From the NCBI GenBank assembly GCA_014380365.1, contig JACMJZ010000026.1, positions 1-64,000 of the forward strand: a stretch of 64,000 bases of DNA, in the 5' to 3' direction. Shown here in pieces: positions 10,345-19,659 of this stretch (within the stretch, counting starts at the first letter, position 1; each line of letters opens with the position of its first letter). The DNA comes from Pyrinomonadaceae bacterium (GTDB lineage Bacteria > Acidobacteriota > Blastocatellia > Pyrinomonadales > Pyrinomonadaceae). Made by a program: the position numbers and the translations under genes. The notes under the pieces were generated by a model. The model worked only from the letters and a program-made list of their open reading frames with translations. It was not told the DNA's origin and searched no databases.

Positions 10345-10456
10345 GAATTTCGGATTTCGGATTGCGAATATAGAATTGGTTTCCTGATTTCAAGCTCTTA
10401 AACACGATGTCTCACGACGATAAATTCGCAATCCGAAATTCGAAATTCGAAATTCA
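10345..10456. repeat. Inverted heptanucleotide array, unit tttcgga/ttcgaaa
   Basis: aatttcggatttcggattgcgaat ... attcgcaatccgaaattcgaaattcgaaattc. Confidence 0.9.
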
Positions 10457-10458
10457 CA

Positions 10459-11409
10459 ATGCCTAATCCTCTTACAAAGCTAATAAATCCACGTTACCCA
10501 TCGACGGCAGTCGGTTTCGAAAAGGGACTGGCGACGATGGTTCAACTCGAACGCGGGCGCAGCGGCTCCAGCAGTCTGCGGCGGGCGGCTACCGTTGCTT
10601 TGCCCGAATCCCTGATTCGCCCCAGCTTCGACGAGCCAAACATTGCCGACCCTGCCGAGCTCCGCGCGGCCCTTTCCGAACTGGCGACGAGCGCCGGGCT
10701 GCTGCAAACCAAGCGTTGGTCTGTGGCTTTGCCGGATGGCGTTAGTCGGACTCTGATTTTGTCTCTGGAGTCTCAGCCCAGTTCAAAAAGTGAACTCGAG
10801 GAAGTGCTGAGGTGGAAAGCGGAGCGCGGCTTTAGCGCTTCGCTCGAGGAGCTTTCAATTTCGCGGGAGCGCCTGTCGCCGGACAATCAGGGCAGAGATC
10901 GCTATCTGGTAGTCGCGGCCCGCGCCGCCATCCTTAGCGAGTATCAGGATGTCTTGCATTCTCTTGGCTGGCGCCCGGGGCTGATTCTTCCGCGCCACAT
11001 GGGCGAGGGGCAATGGTTAACTACTAACGGATCCAAAGGCGACGCGCTGTTGCTTAGTTCGTCTGACGGTGGATTTACTGCCGTGGTGTTTCGCGGCAAA
11101 CAGCCGCTGATCATCCGGACTGTTTCGTGCGACCCGCTGGAATGCGAAGACGAATTGTATCGCCTGCTCCTTTTCTATCGCGATCGTCGTGGGGGTGAAG
11201 CCGAGAAGATGGGACAGGCGCTCGGGCGCGTGCTCACCATTGGTGAGATGATGAGCAAAGATCGCTCGTGCGAGATAGTGAATGAAACGCTGGGAACAGA
11301 TCTGCGCCCGCTAAACGCCGCTGATCTAGGTCTGCAACTTTCCACCCAAGAGTTGAGTTTTGACGCCATTGCCGCGCCGGCAGGATTGGCGACGTTATCG
11401 TGGCAGTAG
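10459..11409 (+). CDS. PilM-like/type IV pilus biogenesis-associated protein
   Basis: 316 aa; VALPDGVSRTLILSLESQPSSKSELEEVLRWKAER pattern; operon position after pseudopilins. Confidence 0.6.
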   Translation: MPNPLTKLINPRYPSTAVGFEKGLATMVQLERGRSGSSSLRRAATVALPESLIRPSFDEPNIADPAELRAALSELATSAGLLQTKRWSVALPDGVSRTLILSLESQPSSKSELEEVLRWKAERGFSASLEELSISRERLSPDNQGRDRYLVVAARAAILSEYQDVLHSLGWRPGLILPRHMGEGQWLTTNGSKGDALLLSSSDGGFTAVVFRGKQPLIIRTVSCDPLECEDELYRLLLFYRDRRGGEAEKMGQALGRVLTIGEMMSKDRSCEIVNETLGTDLRPLNAADLGLQLSTQELSFDAIAAPAGLATLSWQ

Positions 11410-11411
11410 AA

Positions 11412-11489
11412 CAGTTGTCAGTCGGCAGTCGGGAGTCTCGAGTCAAGAAATCGAAGACTCTAGACTCACGACTTAAGACTCCAGACTGC
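11412..11489. repeat. Inverted heptanucleotide array, unit cagtcgg/gagtctc
   Basis: cagttgt cagtcgg cagtcgg gagtctc gagtcaa ... aagactc tagactc acgactt aagactc cagactg. Confidence 0.85.
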
Positions 11490-11532
11490 ATTTGAAACAT
11501 GTTTGATTTTCCTTTCGTACCACCTAGGCACC

Positions 11533-12141
11533 ATGAGTACTTCTGCATCTCCTAATATCTTGAGTCTGAGCGCAGCAAACGATCGTGAGCTTGTGGCCAG
11601 TGCGGTTACCGGCCTGGAGGGCGGCTTTGAAGAGCTCGTCAGGCGTTACCAGCGGCCAATCTCTGCTTATGTCTACCGAATGGTGGGCAATTACGAGACA
11701 GCACTGGATCTGACTCAGGAGATTTTCATCAAGATCTATGGCTCGCTTGCGCGTTATCGTCCGGAGTTTAAATTTTCGACCTGGATTTACAAGATTGCTC
11801 ATAACGCCGCCATCGATCATCTGCGTCGCAGTTCAGGACGCGAACGGTCGCTTATCGTCGGCAGTGAGAACGATCAGTATGATCTGCCGATTGAGAGCGA
11901 GGGTTTGACTCCGGAACAGCAAACAGAGCGGGAAGAGCGCCGAGTTGAGATTGAGTCGGTAGTGCGCGCGCTTCCGACCGCTTATCGTGAGTTGATCGTC
12001 CTGCGCCACTCGCAGGATCTTACCTATGAAGAAATTGTCGAGGTCACGGGGTTGCCGCTGGGAACGGTCAAAAATCGGCTGTTTCGCGCCCGCGACTTAA
12101 TGCGTCAGCAGTTTCTGAATCGAGGCATCACGGGAATCTGA
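11533..12141 (+). CDS. RNA polymerase sigma factor, ECF sigma-70 family
   Basis: YRMVGNYETALDLTQEIFIKIYGSLARYRPEFKFSTWIYKIAHNAAIDHLRR; TYEEIVEVTGLPLGTVKNRLFRARDLMRQ; start chosen at MSTSASP. Confidence 0.93.
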   Translation: MSTSASPNILSLSAANDRELVASAVTGLEGGFEELVRRYQRPISAYVYRMVGNYETALDLTQEIFIKIYGSLARYRPEFKFSTWIYKIAHNAAIDHLRRSSGRERSLIVGSENDQYDLPIESEGLTPEQQTEREERRVEIESVVRALPTAYRELIVLRHSQDLTYEEIVEVTGLPLGTVKNRLFRARDLMRQQFLNRGITGI

Positions 12142-12150
12142 ATTAAGACT

Positions 12151-12729
12151 GTGCCCCACCACGATCACATTTGCGAACCCGAGCATATCGCCGCCTATAT
12201 TGAGGGCGACCTCGAGTCCTCCGCGCGCATCGCTCTCGAAGAACATATCCAGCAGTGTGATCGTTGCGTTTTGGAATTGCAGGAACAGCGTCGCTTTATG
12301 TGTGAGTTGGATTCTGCGTTTCGGAATCCATTCGAACTTGCGGTGCCAACCAACTTCGCCCAGGTGGTGGCGGTTCATGCCGCGAGCGACATGCGCGGAG
12401 TGCGTAACACAGCGGAGCACAAGCGCGCTCTTCAATTCTGCATTCTTCTGGGTCTGGCGGCTTTCATTCTCCTGGGCGCCGCAGCCAGCAAAGCCGAGAT
12501 CGCCGGCGCGGCCTCGGTAGTTAACAAGGCGGCTGGGGTTTTTGGTCTGATCGCGAGGACTATTTACGAAATCGGTGATGGTGCTGCTTCGATGGCCCGC
12601 CTGCTGAGCAGGAGTCTGATCACTGCGTCACCCATCACAGGCCTCGTCGGCGTTGTCTTCATCGCGGTAGCTATAGGTTTGCTTTCGCTTCTCATCGTCC
12701 GCTATCACCGCACGCGCGTGGTCGACTAA
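12151..12729 (+). CDS. Anti-sigma factor with zinc-finger (ZAS-like) N-terminus and TM segments
   Basis: GTG start; HICEPEHIAAYIEGDLESSARIALEEHIQQCDRC (HxxxCxxC); directly after sigma factor. Confidence 0.8.
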   Translation: MPHHDHICEPEHIAAYIEGDLESSARIALEEHIQQCDRCVLELQEQRRFMCELDSAFRNPFELAVPTNFAQVVAVHAASDMRGVRNTAEHKRALQFCILLGLAAFILLGAAASKAEIAGAASVVNKAAGVFGLIARTIYEIGDGAASMARLLSRSLITASPITGLVGVVFIAVAIGLLSLLIVRYHRTRVVD

Positions 12730-12740
12730 GGCGCCGCGCG

Positions 12741-13766
12741 ATGTACACCGTTACTGCATCAATGGTGAATGAAAGTGTTCTTGCCATCCCGCACCAGCTC
12801 CTTCGTCTGGAAGTCGTGTTCAAAGCCAGTTTGTCGGTGATAGCTATTCTGTTTTTCCTAAGCTTCGCTAACGCGCAGGAAGCCCCGCAGGCAAAACCCA
12901 CTGAAAGTCCCACTGTCGTAGAAGGCGTAAGCGACACCACCGCTTACAGTCTGGGCGGTTCATTGAGAATTAATGGGACGGTCAAGGGAGCAATTGCTCT
13001 GGGTGGCGACGTGATCGTGCAGGGCATTGTCGAAGGAGACGTGGCTACGATTGGCGGGTCGGTTATTCAGCTCGAAGGTTCACGTATTGACGGCGACGTG
13101 ATGGTTCTGGGAGGTACCTATCATCACGGCAATCGCGCCCCGGGTCGAAATCCTGCCAGCACGACCGTGATGTACGCCGGATACGAACATGAGCTGCGCC
13201 ACATGATGCGTTACCCGTCCGGTCTTTTGAAACCAAACTGGTCGGCCGGCTACATTGGACTGCGGCTGGTTGCCATACTCTTTTGGTTCATAGTTTCGCT
13301 GGCCTTAACCGCGGCGACGCCGGGAACAATCAGCCGCGGCATTGCACGGTTACAGTTAGGCCTTGGTCGCGTAGCTATCATCGGGTTTATTGCGGCAATT
13401 GTGATAGGCGCCGGGGTGCCATTTGCCTTGCGCTACCTACCATTCACTATTGGCGTGCTGGTTGGGCTGATGGCTTTGCTATTGATTCTGATTGCCGGGC
13501 TATTCGGGCGCGTAATCATTTACGCCGCGACCGGACGCTGGCTGCAGCGTAAGTTTTTCAGGGTCGGTAAGAACTCCGAGTCGGTGGCCCTGTTAATGGG
13601 TACGACCTTCTGGATTGCACTCTCCTCGCTGCCATATGTTTGGCCAATCGTGGTCGCGGTCGTCCTGGTTACCAGCCTGGGTCTGGCATTGACTGCAAAA
13701 TACCGGGTTGGGTGGGGTCCTCGTCAGGGAACTCGCCAGGAATCTCGTCGCGAAGCCAAAGCCTGA
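12741..13766 (+). CDS. Membrane protein with bactofilin-like beta-repeat segment
   Basis: LRINGTVKGAIALGGDVIVQGIVEGDVATIGGSVIQLEGSRIDGDVMVLGG then 4+ TM segments. Confidence 0.7.
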   Translation: MYTVTASMVNESVLAIPHQLLRLEVVFKASLSVIAILFFLSFANAQEAPQAKPTESPTVVEGVSDTTAYSLGGSLRINGTVKGAIALGGDVIVQGIVEGDVATIGGSVIQLEGSRIDGDVMVLGGTYHHGNRAPGRNPASTTVMYAGYEHELRHMMRYPSGLLKPNWSAGYIGLRLVAILFWFIVSLALTAATPGTISRGIARLQLGLGRVAIIGFIAAIVIGAGVPFALRYLPFTIGVLVGLMALLLILIAGLFGRVIIYAATGRWLQRKFFRVGKNSESVALLMGTTFWIALSSLPYVWPIVVAVVLVTSLGLALTAKYRVGWGPRQGTRQESRREAKA

Positions 13767-14052
13767 TTCTCGTCAAAAATCTCGCTAAAAATTCAGACGA
13801 AAAGCGGGCCTGGCGCATCATAAGCCTTTCCGTTTGGAACTCGGTGCCGAATTGTGCAACTTTTCCGAACACGAGGCGTGAAACCCGGTGGCTGGGCACG
13901 TTCGTAAGCTTCTGACAAGACGCAACTACCAGAACATTGAGACACCTCTTCGCGTAACACACAGGGATATCCAATGCGCTGCCGGAGTTTGCGCCGCAAT
14001 AATCAGTTTTCATAACCGTACCTTTAGCATGTTTTCATAGCAAGGAGGCCGA

Positions 14053-15303
14053 ATGAAGTCATTTCTTTTCATAGCTGCTCTGGGGTTGGTTTTAGTGCTT
14101 TCCAGCACTGCTGCTGCGCAAGGCACTCCGAGCGCGCCGCAGGCTGCTGATCCGGCCATTACACCTAATGGAGCGGTAGGCGAAGTTAAGGTCATCGACG
14201 CCGCAGGAAAGCAGATGATCGTCAAGACGGACGCTGGATCGCTGGTCACTGTCGTCTTAAACGACGCCACCACCTACATGCGGGTCGCGCCCGGCGAAAC
14301 GACATTGAGTAAAGCTACCAAGATTGTTTTCACAGACGTGGGCGAGGGCGACCGCGTGTTCGCGCGCGGCCTGGTCTCAGATGACCGAAAGACTGTGCCG
14401 GCGCGAGTCGTAATCGTAATGAACAAGGTGGACATTGCGAAGAAACAGGAGATGGAACGAGAGGAATGGAAGAAGCGCGGACTTCTCGGGGTGATCACTG
14501 CTCTCAAGCCGGAGACTAAAGAGATTACGGTTTCCAGCCGCACGATGGCGGGTCAGCAGTCCATCGTTATTCCAGTTTCAGAGAAAGTCGAGATGCGCCG
14601 GTATGCGCCCGACTCGATTAAGTTTGCCGATGCGAAAACAGCGAAGTTCGAGGAACTGAAAGTCGGGGATCAAGTCCGGGCTCTTGGGGACCGAAACGCA
14701 GAAGCCACGCAGTTCACCGCTGAAAAAGTTGTCACCGGAACTTTTCGTAACGCGGCTGGTGTCGTCACCGCTATTGATGCAGCCACCGGCGAGATAAAGA
14801 TCAACGATATGCAGACGAAGCAGCCGCTGACGATCGTAGTCAAGTCGGATGCAGTACTACGAAAGTTTTTACCGCCCGAGCAGATGGGGGCCATGAGGAC
14901 GGCGCGCGGCGGCGAAGGACCGGCGGGAGGCCAGCAAGGTCCGCGGCCAGCGCAGGAGACGCTCAGGCCGGGTAACGATCCGAGGAACCAGGCCCCGACT
15001 GTCGGTACGGGTGGCCCGCCGGGAGGGCCGACCGGTCGCATGGGCGGCGGCGTGAACATGCAGGACGTGCTCGAACGCCTGCCTACAATCTCGGTTGCTG
15101 ACTTAAAAGTGGGGGACACAATTATCGTCTCCAGCACCCAGGGCGCTGACCCGAGCCGTCTAACCGCGATTAGTCTGGTTTCCGGCGCTGATGCGCTGCT
15201 AAATATGATTGCAGCCAGACAGCCGCAACCAGCCGGCCCGCGTGCTGCTCCAAATCCTTCAGCTGGATTGGGTGGAGTTCAATTTGGCATCGGCCTACCA
15301 TAA
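14053..15303 (+). CDS. Secreted protein with DUF5666-like repeats
   Basis: Signal peptide; repeated V(I/T)AIDAATGEIKI...V-type OB-like repeats; Gly/Pro-rich segment. Confidence 0.55.
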   Translation: MKSFLFIAALGLVLVLSSTAAAQGTPSAPQAADPAITPNGAVGEVKVIDAAGKQMIVKTDAGSLVTVVLNDATTYMRVAPGETTLSKATKIVFTDVGEGDRVFARGLVSDDRKTVPARVVIVMNKVDIAKKQEMEREEWKKRGLLGVITALKPETKEITVSSRTMAGQQSIVIPVSEKVEMRRYAPDSIKFADAKTAKFEELKVGDQVRALGDRNAEATQFTAEKVVTGTFRNAAGVVTAIDAATGEIKINDMQTKQPLTIVVKSDAVLRKFLPPEQMGAMRTARGGEGPAGGQQGPRPAQETLRPGNDPRNQAPTVGTGGPPGGPTGRMGGGVNMQDVLERLPTISVADLKVGDTIIVSSTQGADPSRLTAISLVSGADALLNMIAARQPQPAGPRAAPNPSAGLGGVQFGIGLP

Positions 15304-15458
15304 CCAGTTCTTGTCAGGTCCACCTGCTGGCGGGTGGGCAGCGATGTGTCAGAACCACCTGCGGTAGCGGGCGGGCCTCGTGCTCCTGCCACAACCATCA
15401 GCAGGTAGCGACAAGGTGGGTCATCATTAATCTCTCCGAAAGCGATAGGTTTCTATTT

Positions 15459-18400
15459 ATGAACGTTTCCAGGATTATTTTGCGACCGAGTTTATTTGTC
15501 GTCTTGATTGTCATGTTTTCCTTCGTTTCCGCGCTGGCACAGCAGTCCAGAGGAACACTGCGTGGTGTCATCAAGGACGAATTTGGCGCGACGATTGTCG
15601 GCGCTACTGTCACGCTCACTGATGCCGCCGGAGTTAAGAAAGACGCCACTACCAACAATGATGGCGCCTACGTTTTCAACGGGTTAGCTCCGGGCAAGTA
15701 CTCATTGACGGCGTTTGCTGTCGGCTTTGCGATTGCCGAGGAAACTGAAGTCAATATTGCGGCGGGGCAGCGACAAACACTCGATGTTACCCTGCAAGTA
15801 ACTATTGAAGAGCAAAAGGTAACCATCGCGGCGGAGACTCCGCTAAGCACTGAAGCCAGTAACAATGCCAACCAAACGCTGATCACGGGCAAAGATCTTG
15901 ATGCTTTACCCGACGATCCGGACGAGTTAGCGGCGGCGTTGCAGGCTCTCGCCGGCCCGTCGATGGGCCCGAATGGCGGCCAGATTCTGGTCGATGGTTT
16001 TTCCGGCGGGCGTTTACCTCCGAAAGAATCGATCCGTGAGATTCGCATCAATCAGAATCCTTTCGCGGCGGAAAACGATCAAGCGTCGGGCCGAATTGAG
16101 ATTCTCACTCGGCCGGGCACCGACAAACTTCGCGGCAGCGCGTTCTTCAACTTTGAAGACGAGAGTCTCAATTCGCGCAATCCGTTCTCGAATGAGCGCA
16201 CGGCGTTTCAGGTTCGACAGTATGGCGGCAACCTGGGCGGACCCATTGTGCAAAAGAAGGCGTCCTTCTTTTTCGATTTTCAGCGTCGCGAGACGGATGA
16301 TAACGAATTGGTAAAAGGCAGACGTCTGGACGACAACTTTAATCCGATCGATTTCGGTTTTGGCATCGTCGCACCACGCCGCAACTTAAACTTCAGTCCG
16401 CGTCTTGATTATCAAATCAACACCAACAACACCTTGATTGTGCGTTACAGCTACAGCCGTTCCAGCGCGGAGAACAGCGGCGTGAGTGGGTTCTCGCTGC
16501 CGGAGCGCGCTTACGACACGGCTTCAACGCAGCAGAGTTTTACGGTTACTGAAACGGCCATCCTCAATGCGTCGATGATTAACGAGACTCGGTTTCAGTT
16601 TAATCGGAATCGCAGCGAGATTTTTGGCGACAATACCGTGCCAGTGCTAAACGTGAGCGGGGCATTTATTAGTGGTGGTTCGCAGGTGGGTCATGTCGTC
16701 AACAGCAACACGAGCTGGGAACTTCAGAATTTTCTGGCCTGGCAGAGGAACAATCACGCGTTCAAGTTTGGCGGCCGTGTACGCGGCGTGAGAATCAACG
16801 ATAACAATTCCAACAATTTCGGTGGCACTTATGTTTTTACCGGCGGGCTCGTTCCGGTGTTGGACGCCAACGACGAAATAGACTTCAGTCAACAACCGAT
16901 ATTCGCAGATAGTCTGGAACGATATCGCCGCACAGTGGCTTTGTCGCAGCCGACTCTGACGCGTGCGGCTTTTAGTCCGCTTGAGATTCGCAGACGCGGC
17001 GGCGGCGCGGCTCAGTTCAGCATCGCTACCGGCGATCCGTTAGCCAGCGTGAGCCAGGTTGATGCAGGTTTCTACGCGCAGGACGACTGGCGTGTGCGGC
17101 CGAATCTAACCCTGGGCCTCGGCATTCGTTACGAAAACCAAACGAACATCAAGAGTTCTTTCAACTTTGCTCCGCGTGTCTTCATGGCTTGGTCGCCCGG
17201 CGCGACCGATTCGGCGCGTCCGCCAAATATGGTCATCCGGGCTGGCGCCGGCATTTTCTATAATCGGTTTGGCGAAGGCAACACACTGAATGCCAATCGA
17301 TTCAATGGTGTCAATCAGCAACAGTTTTCAGCGAGTGAAGCCCCGCTTTACCGCAATGTGAATGGCGTGCTGACGTACACTGCGCCCACATTAATTGCGG
17401 TCGACGCATTCGACCCGGCCAATCCGAATAACCTACCTGCGCTCTCGGAACTAACCGCCGCGCGGCAGATCACCTGGCGTGTTTCCGACGATCTCCAAAC
17501 GCCCAGAGTTTACGTCGCCGGAGTTCAGGTTGAGCGGCAGTTACCTTATCGATTCACCATGTTTGCTGGTTTCTACTCCGTACATGTTCGTAACGTGATT
17601 CGCGCTCGCGACATCAATGCGCCTCTGCCCGGATCAATTACGAACGCTAACCGTGAGGGTACGCGTCCATTCGGGAACATCGGCGAGATTTACCAGTATG
17701 AATCGACCGGACGTTTCGATCAGAACCAGTTTTTTGTTGGATTCAATAACCGGTTGAATCGGACTATCTCATTTTCGTCGAACTACTCGATGAGCAAGAC
17801 GAAAAACGATACGGATGGGCAGGGATTTGGTGGCGGTCTTTTCCCGGTTAACCACTATGATCTCAGCGGCGAATACGGTCGCGCTGGATTCGATATTCGG
17901 CACCGTTTCAGTTTCTTTGGAACTATCAACCTGCCCTGGCAGGTGAGTCTGAACCCTTTGGTCACTTTCAGCTCGGGCCGACCGTTCAACATCATTACGG
18001 GCCAGGACACGAATCTTGACCGGTTGTTTACTGAGCGTCCTGCCTTCGCTCCCGAAGGAGCAGATTGCACCCAGTCAAACATCCGTTGCACACGATTCGG
18101 AAACTTTAATTTGACCCCAGCTCCGGGAGAGGCGCTAATCCCGCGCAACTTCGGAGAAGGTCCAGGATACTTTGCCGTCAACATGCGTATCAGCAAGACG
18201 TGGAATTTCGGCGACATGCCGTCGGCGAGGGCCGCAACTCCCGCCGGACAGCCACAACCAGGCCGGACTGATGGTCGTGGTGGGCCGGGTGGGGCCGGTG
18301 GTGTGCCGCGTATCCCCAGTGCCGGCGGCGGCGGACCTGGTGGCGGTGGTGGGCCACAGGGAGGAGGCGGTGGACGTGGCGGCGGCGGGATCCCGGGCGG

Positions 18401-18641
18401 CGGCATTCCGGGAGGTGGAGCCGGCGGCGGTGAGGCTAAACGCTACAGCATGGTGTTTTCACTGAATTTCAACAACCTGCTTAACAAGGTCAATCTAGGG
18501 AATCCGGTGAGTAACCTTTCATCGCCTTCCTTCGGCGAGAGCCAGTCGCTGGGCGGCAGCTTTGGCGGCTTTGGTGGGTTTGGAGGTAGCACTGGCGCCG
18601 GAAACCGCAGGGTCACCGCGCAGGTTCGCTTTAATTTCTAA
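15459..18641 (+). CDS. TonB-dependent receptor-like outer membrane protein with carboxypeptidase-regulatory-like N-domain
   Basis: GTLRGVIKDEFGATIVGATVTLTDAAG; beta-barrel pattern to C-terminal VRFNF; Gly-rich insertion. Confidence 0.85.
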   Translation: MNVSRIILRPSLFVVLIVMFSFVSALAQQSRGTLRGVIKDEFGATIVGATVTLTDAAGVKKDATTNNDGAYVFNGLAPGKYSLTAFAVGFAIAEETEVNIAAGQRQTLDVTLQVTIEEQKVTIAAETPLSTEASNNANQTLITGKDLDALPDDPDELAAALQALAGPSMGPNGGQILVDGFSGGRLPPKESIREIRINQNPFAAENDQASGRIEILTRPGTDKLRGSAFFNFEDESLNSRNPFSNERTAFQVRQYGGNLGGPIVQKKASFFFDFQRRETDDNELVKGRRLDDNFNPIDFGFGIVAPRRNLNFSPRLDYQINTNNTLIVRYSYSRSSAENSGVSGFSLPERAYDTASTQQSFTVTETAILNASMINETRFQFNRNRSEIFGDNTVPVLNVSGAFISGGSQVGHVVNSNTSWELQNFLAWQRNNHAFKFGGRVRGVRINDNNSNNFGGTYVFTGGLVPVLDANDEIDFSQQPIFADSLERYRRTVALSQPTLTRAAFSPLEIRRRGGGAAQFSIATGDPLASVSQVDAGFYAQDDWRVRPNLTLGLGIRYENQTNIKSSFNFAPRVFMAWSPGATDSARPPNMVIRAGAGIFYNRFGEGNTLNANRFNGVNQQQFSASEAPLYRNVNGVLTYTAPTLIAVDAFDPANPNNLPALSELTAARQITWRVSDDLQTPRVYVAGVQVERQLPYRFTMFAGFYSVHVRNVIRARDINAPLPGSITNANREGTRPFGNIGEIYQYESTGRFDQNQFFVGFNNRLNRTISFSSNYSMSKTKNDTDGQGFGGGLFPVNHYDLSGEYGRAGFDIRHRFSFFGTINLPWQVSLNPLVTFSSGRPFNIITGQDTNLDRLFTERPAFAPEGADCTQSNIRCTRFGNFNLTPAPGEALIPRNFGEGPGYFAVNMRISKTWNFGDMPSARAATPAGQPQPGRTDGRGGPGGAGGVPRIPSAGGGGPGGGGGPQGGGGGRGGGGIPGGGIPGGGAGGGEAKRYSMVFSLNFNNLLNKVNLGNPVSNLSSPSFGESQSLGGSFGGFGGFGGSTGAGNRRVTAQVRFNF

Positions 18642-18719
18642 TTAACGTACGCTTGTTGGTTCGCATCTTGTACCAGGGTCGGACCGGCAATCGCAGTCAC
18701 AAGGAAGAGGAATGTAGCC

Positions 18720-19484
18720 ATGAAGAAGCGTATTTTCCAGTCTTCAGTTTTGTTTACTCTGGCATTGTGTTTTTCGGCGACCACCTACTCCCAGGGCGGC
18801 GCAAGTGCAAAGGCGGTGACTGATGGCGTCAAGGATCCCACGCCTGCGACGGCTATCACGGCCACCACTGCCCCGGTGGATCTTGCGCGTGCAGCCCTGG
18901 CGGCGCAGGGCGGCGAAAAGTTGAAGGCCGTCAAGAACATGATCTTAAGAGGGTCGGTTGATCTTTACCCGCCAAATTCAACGCAGGCCATCCCCGGTGG
19001 GTTCGTCATCGTCACCGCGGGTGACAAGCTGCGAAGCGAAGTTGACGCGCGGCCGGCTATTAGTTTCAAGCAAATCTATGACGGGCAGCAGTCGTACAGT
19101 TCGCTGCCGGGAGTTGATCTGCCGCCGCTTACCAAGTTTGGCATGAACCTGTTAATGAGGTACGACCAGGTTGGTTACACTGTCTCGGCTATTCCCGACA
19201 AGAAAAAGCTGCGCGGGTTTCGCATCTCCGATGCGGCGGGAAACGTGACTGACTTTTACCTTGACGCAACCACCGGTCGCGTGATGTCATTCTCGATTCC
19301 TTACTCCGGCTATACGTTCGCGACGGAGATTAAGAAGTTCAAAGAAGTCGATGGGGTGCTGGTTCCCGTTAACTTTACCCAGCGGCTCGAGATGCCGCAG
19401 GGCGCCTTCTTCGCCGACTACAGCGTGAAAGACGTGAAACTTAACACTCCGATGGGCGACGACGTCTTCGCAATTCCCAATTAG
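18720..19484 (+). CDS. Secreted outer-membrane lipoprotein-sorting-like protein
   Basis: Signal peptide; LAAQGGEKLKAVKNMILRGSVDLYPPNS...LDATTGRVMSFSIPYSGYTFATEIKKFKEVDGVLVPV. Confidence 0.6.
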   Translation: MKKRIFQSSVLFTLALCFSATTYSQGGASAKAVTDGVKDPTPATAITATTAPVDLARAALAAQGGEKLKAVKNMILRGSVDLYPPNSTQAIPGGFVIVTAGDKLRSEVDARPAISFKQIYDGQQSYSSLPGVDLPPLTKFGMNLLMRYDQVGYTVSAIPDKKKLRGFRISDAAGNVTDFYLDATTGRVMSFSIPYSGYTFATEIKKFKEVDGVLVPVNFTQRLEMPQGAFFADYSVKDVKLNTPMGDDVFAIPN

Positions 19485-19549
19485 TAAACTTATGACTTAG
19501 GAGCGAAGACCTCGATGTCCCTTTGCCCCGTTTTGACAAAAGAGGAACA

Positions 19550-19580
19550 GGGTCGCCCTCAATGAGGACGGCCCCTTCTT
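19550..19580 (+). terminator. Probable rho-independent terminator
   Basis: gggtcgccctcaatgaggacggccccttctt stem-loop after the 18720..19484 gene. Confidence 0.5.
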
Positions 19581-19659
19581 AGTCAGCTAGGCCAGGAAGA
19601 TGAACCGTAATAGGCCAATGTCACGCGCAGTAACTTGATGCCCGTTGCGAGAGGAGTCG

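Noticed and set aside
14670-15137. 155-aa minus-strand ORF
   Set aside because: Antisense to the 14053 gene, no start/RBS support or domain pattern
17855-18406. Pro-rich minus-strand ORF opposite the TonB-receptor-like gene
   Set aside because: Simply the complement of the Gly-rich coding repeat
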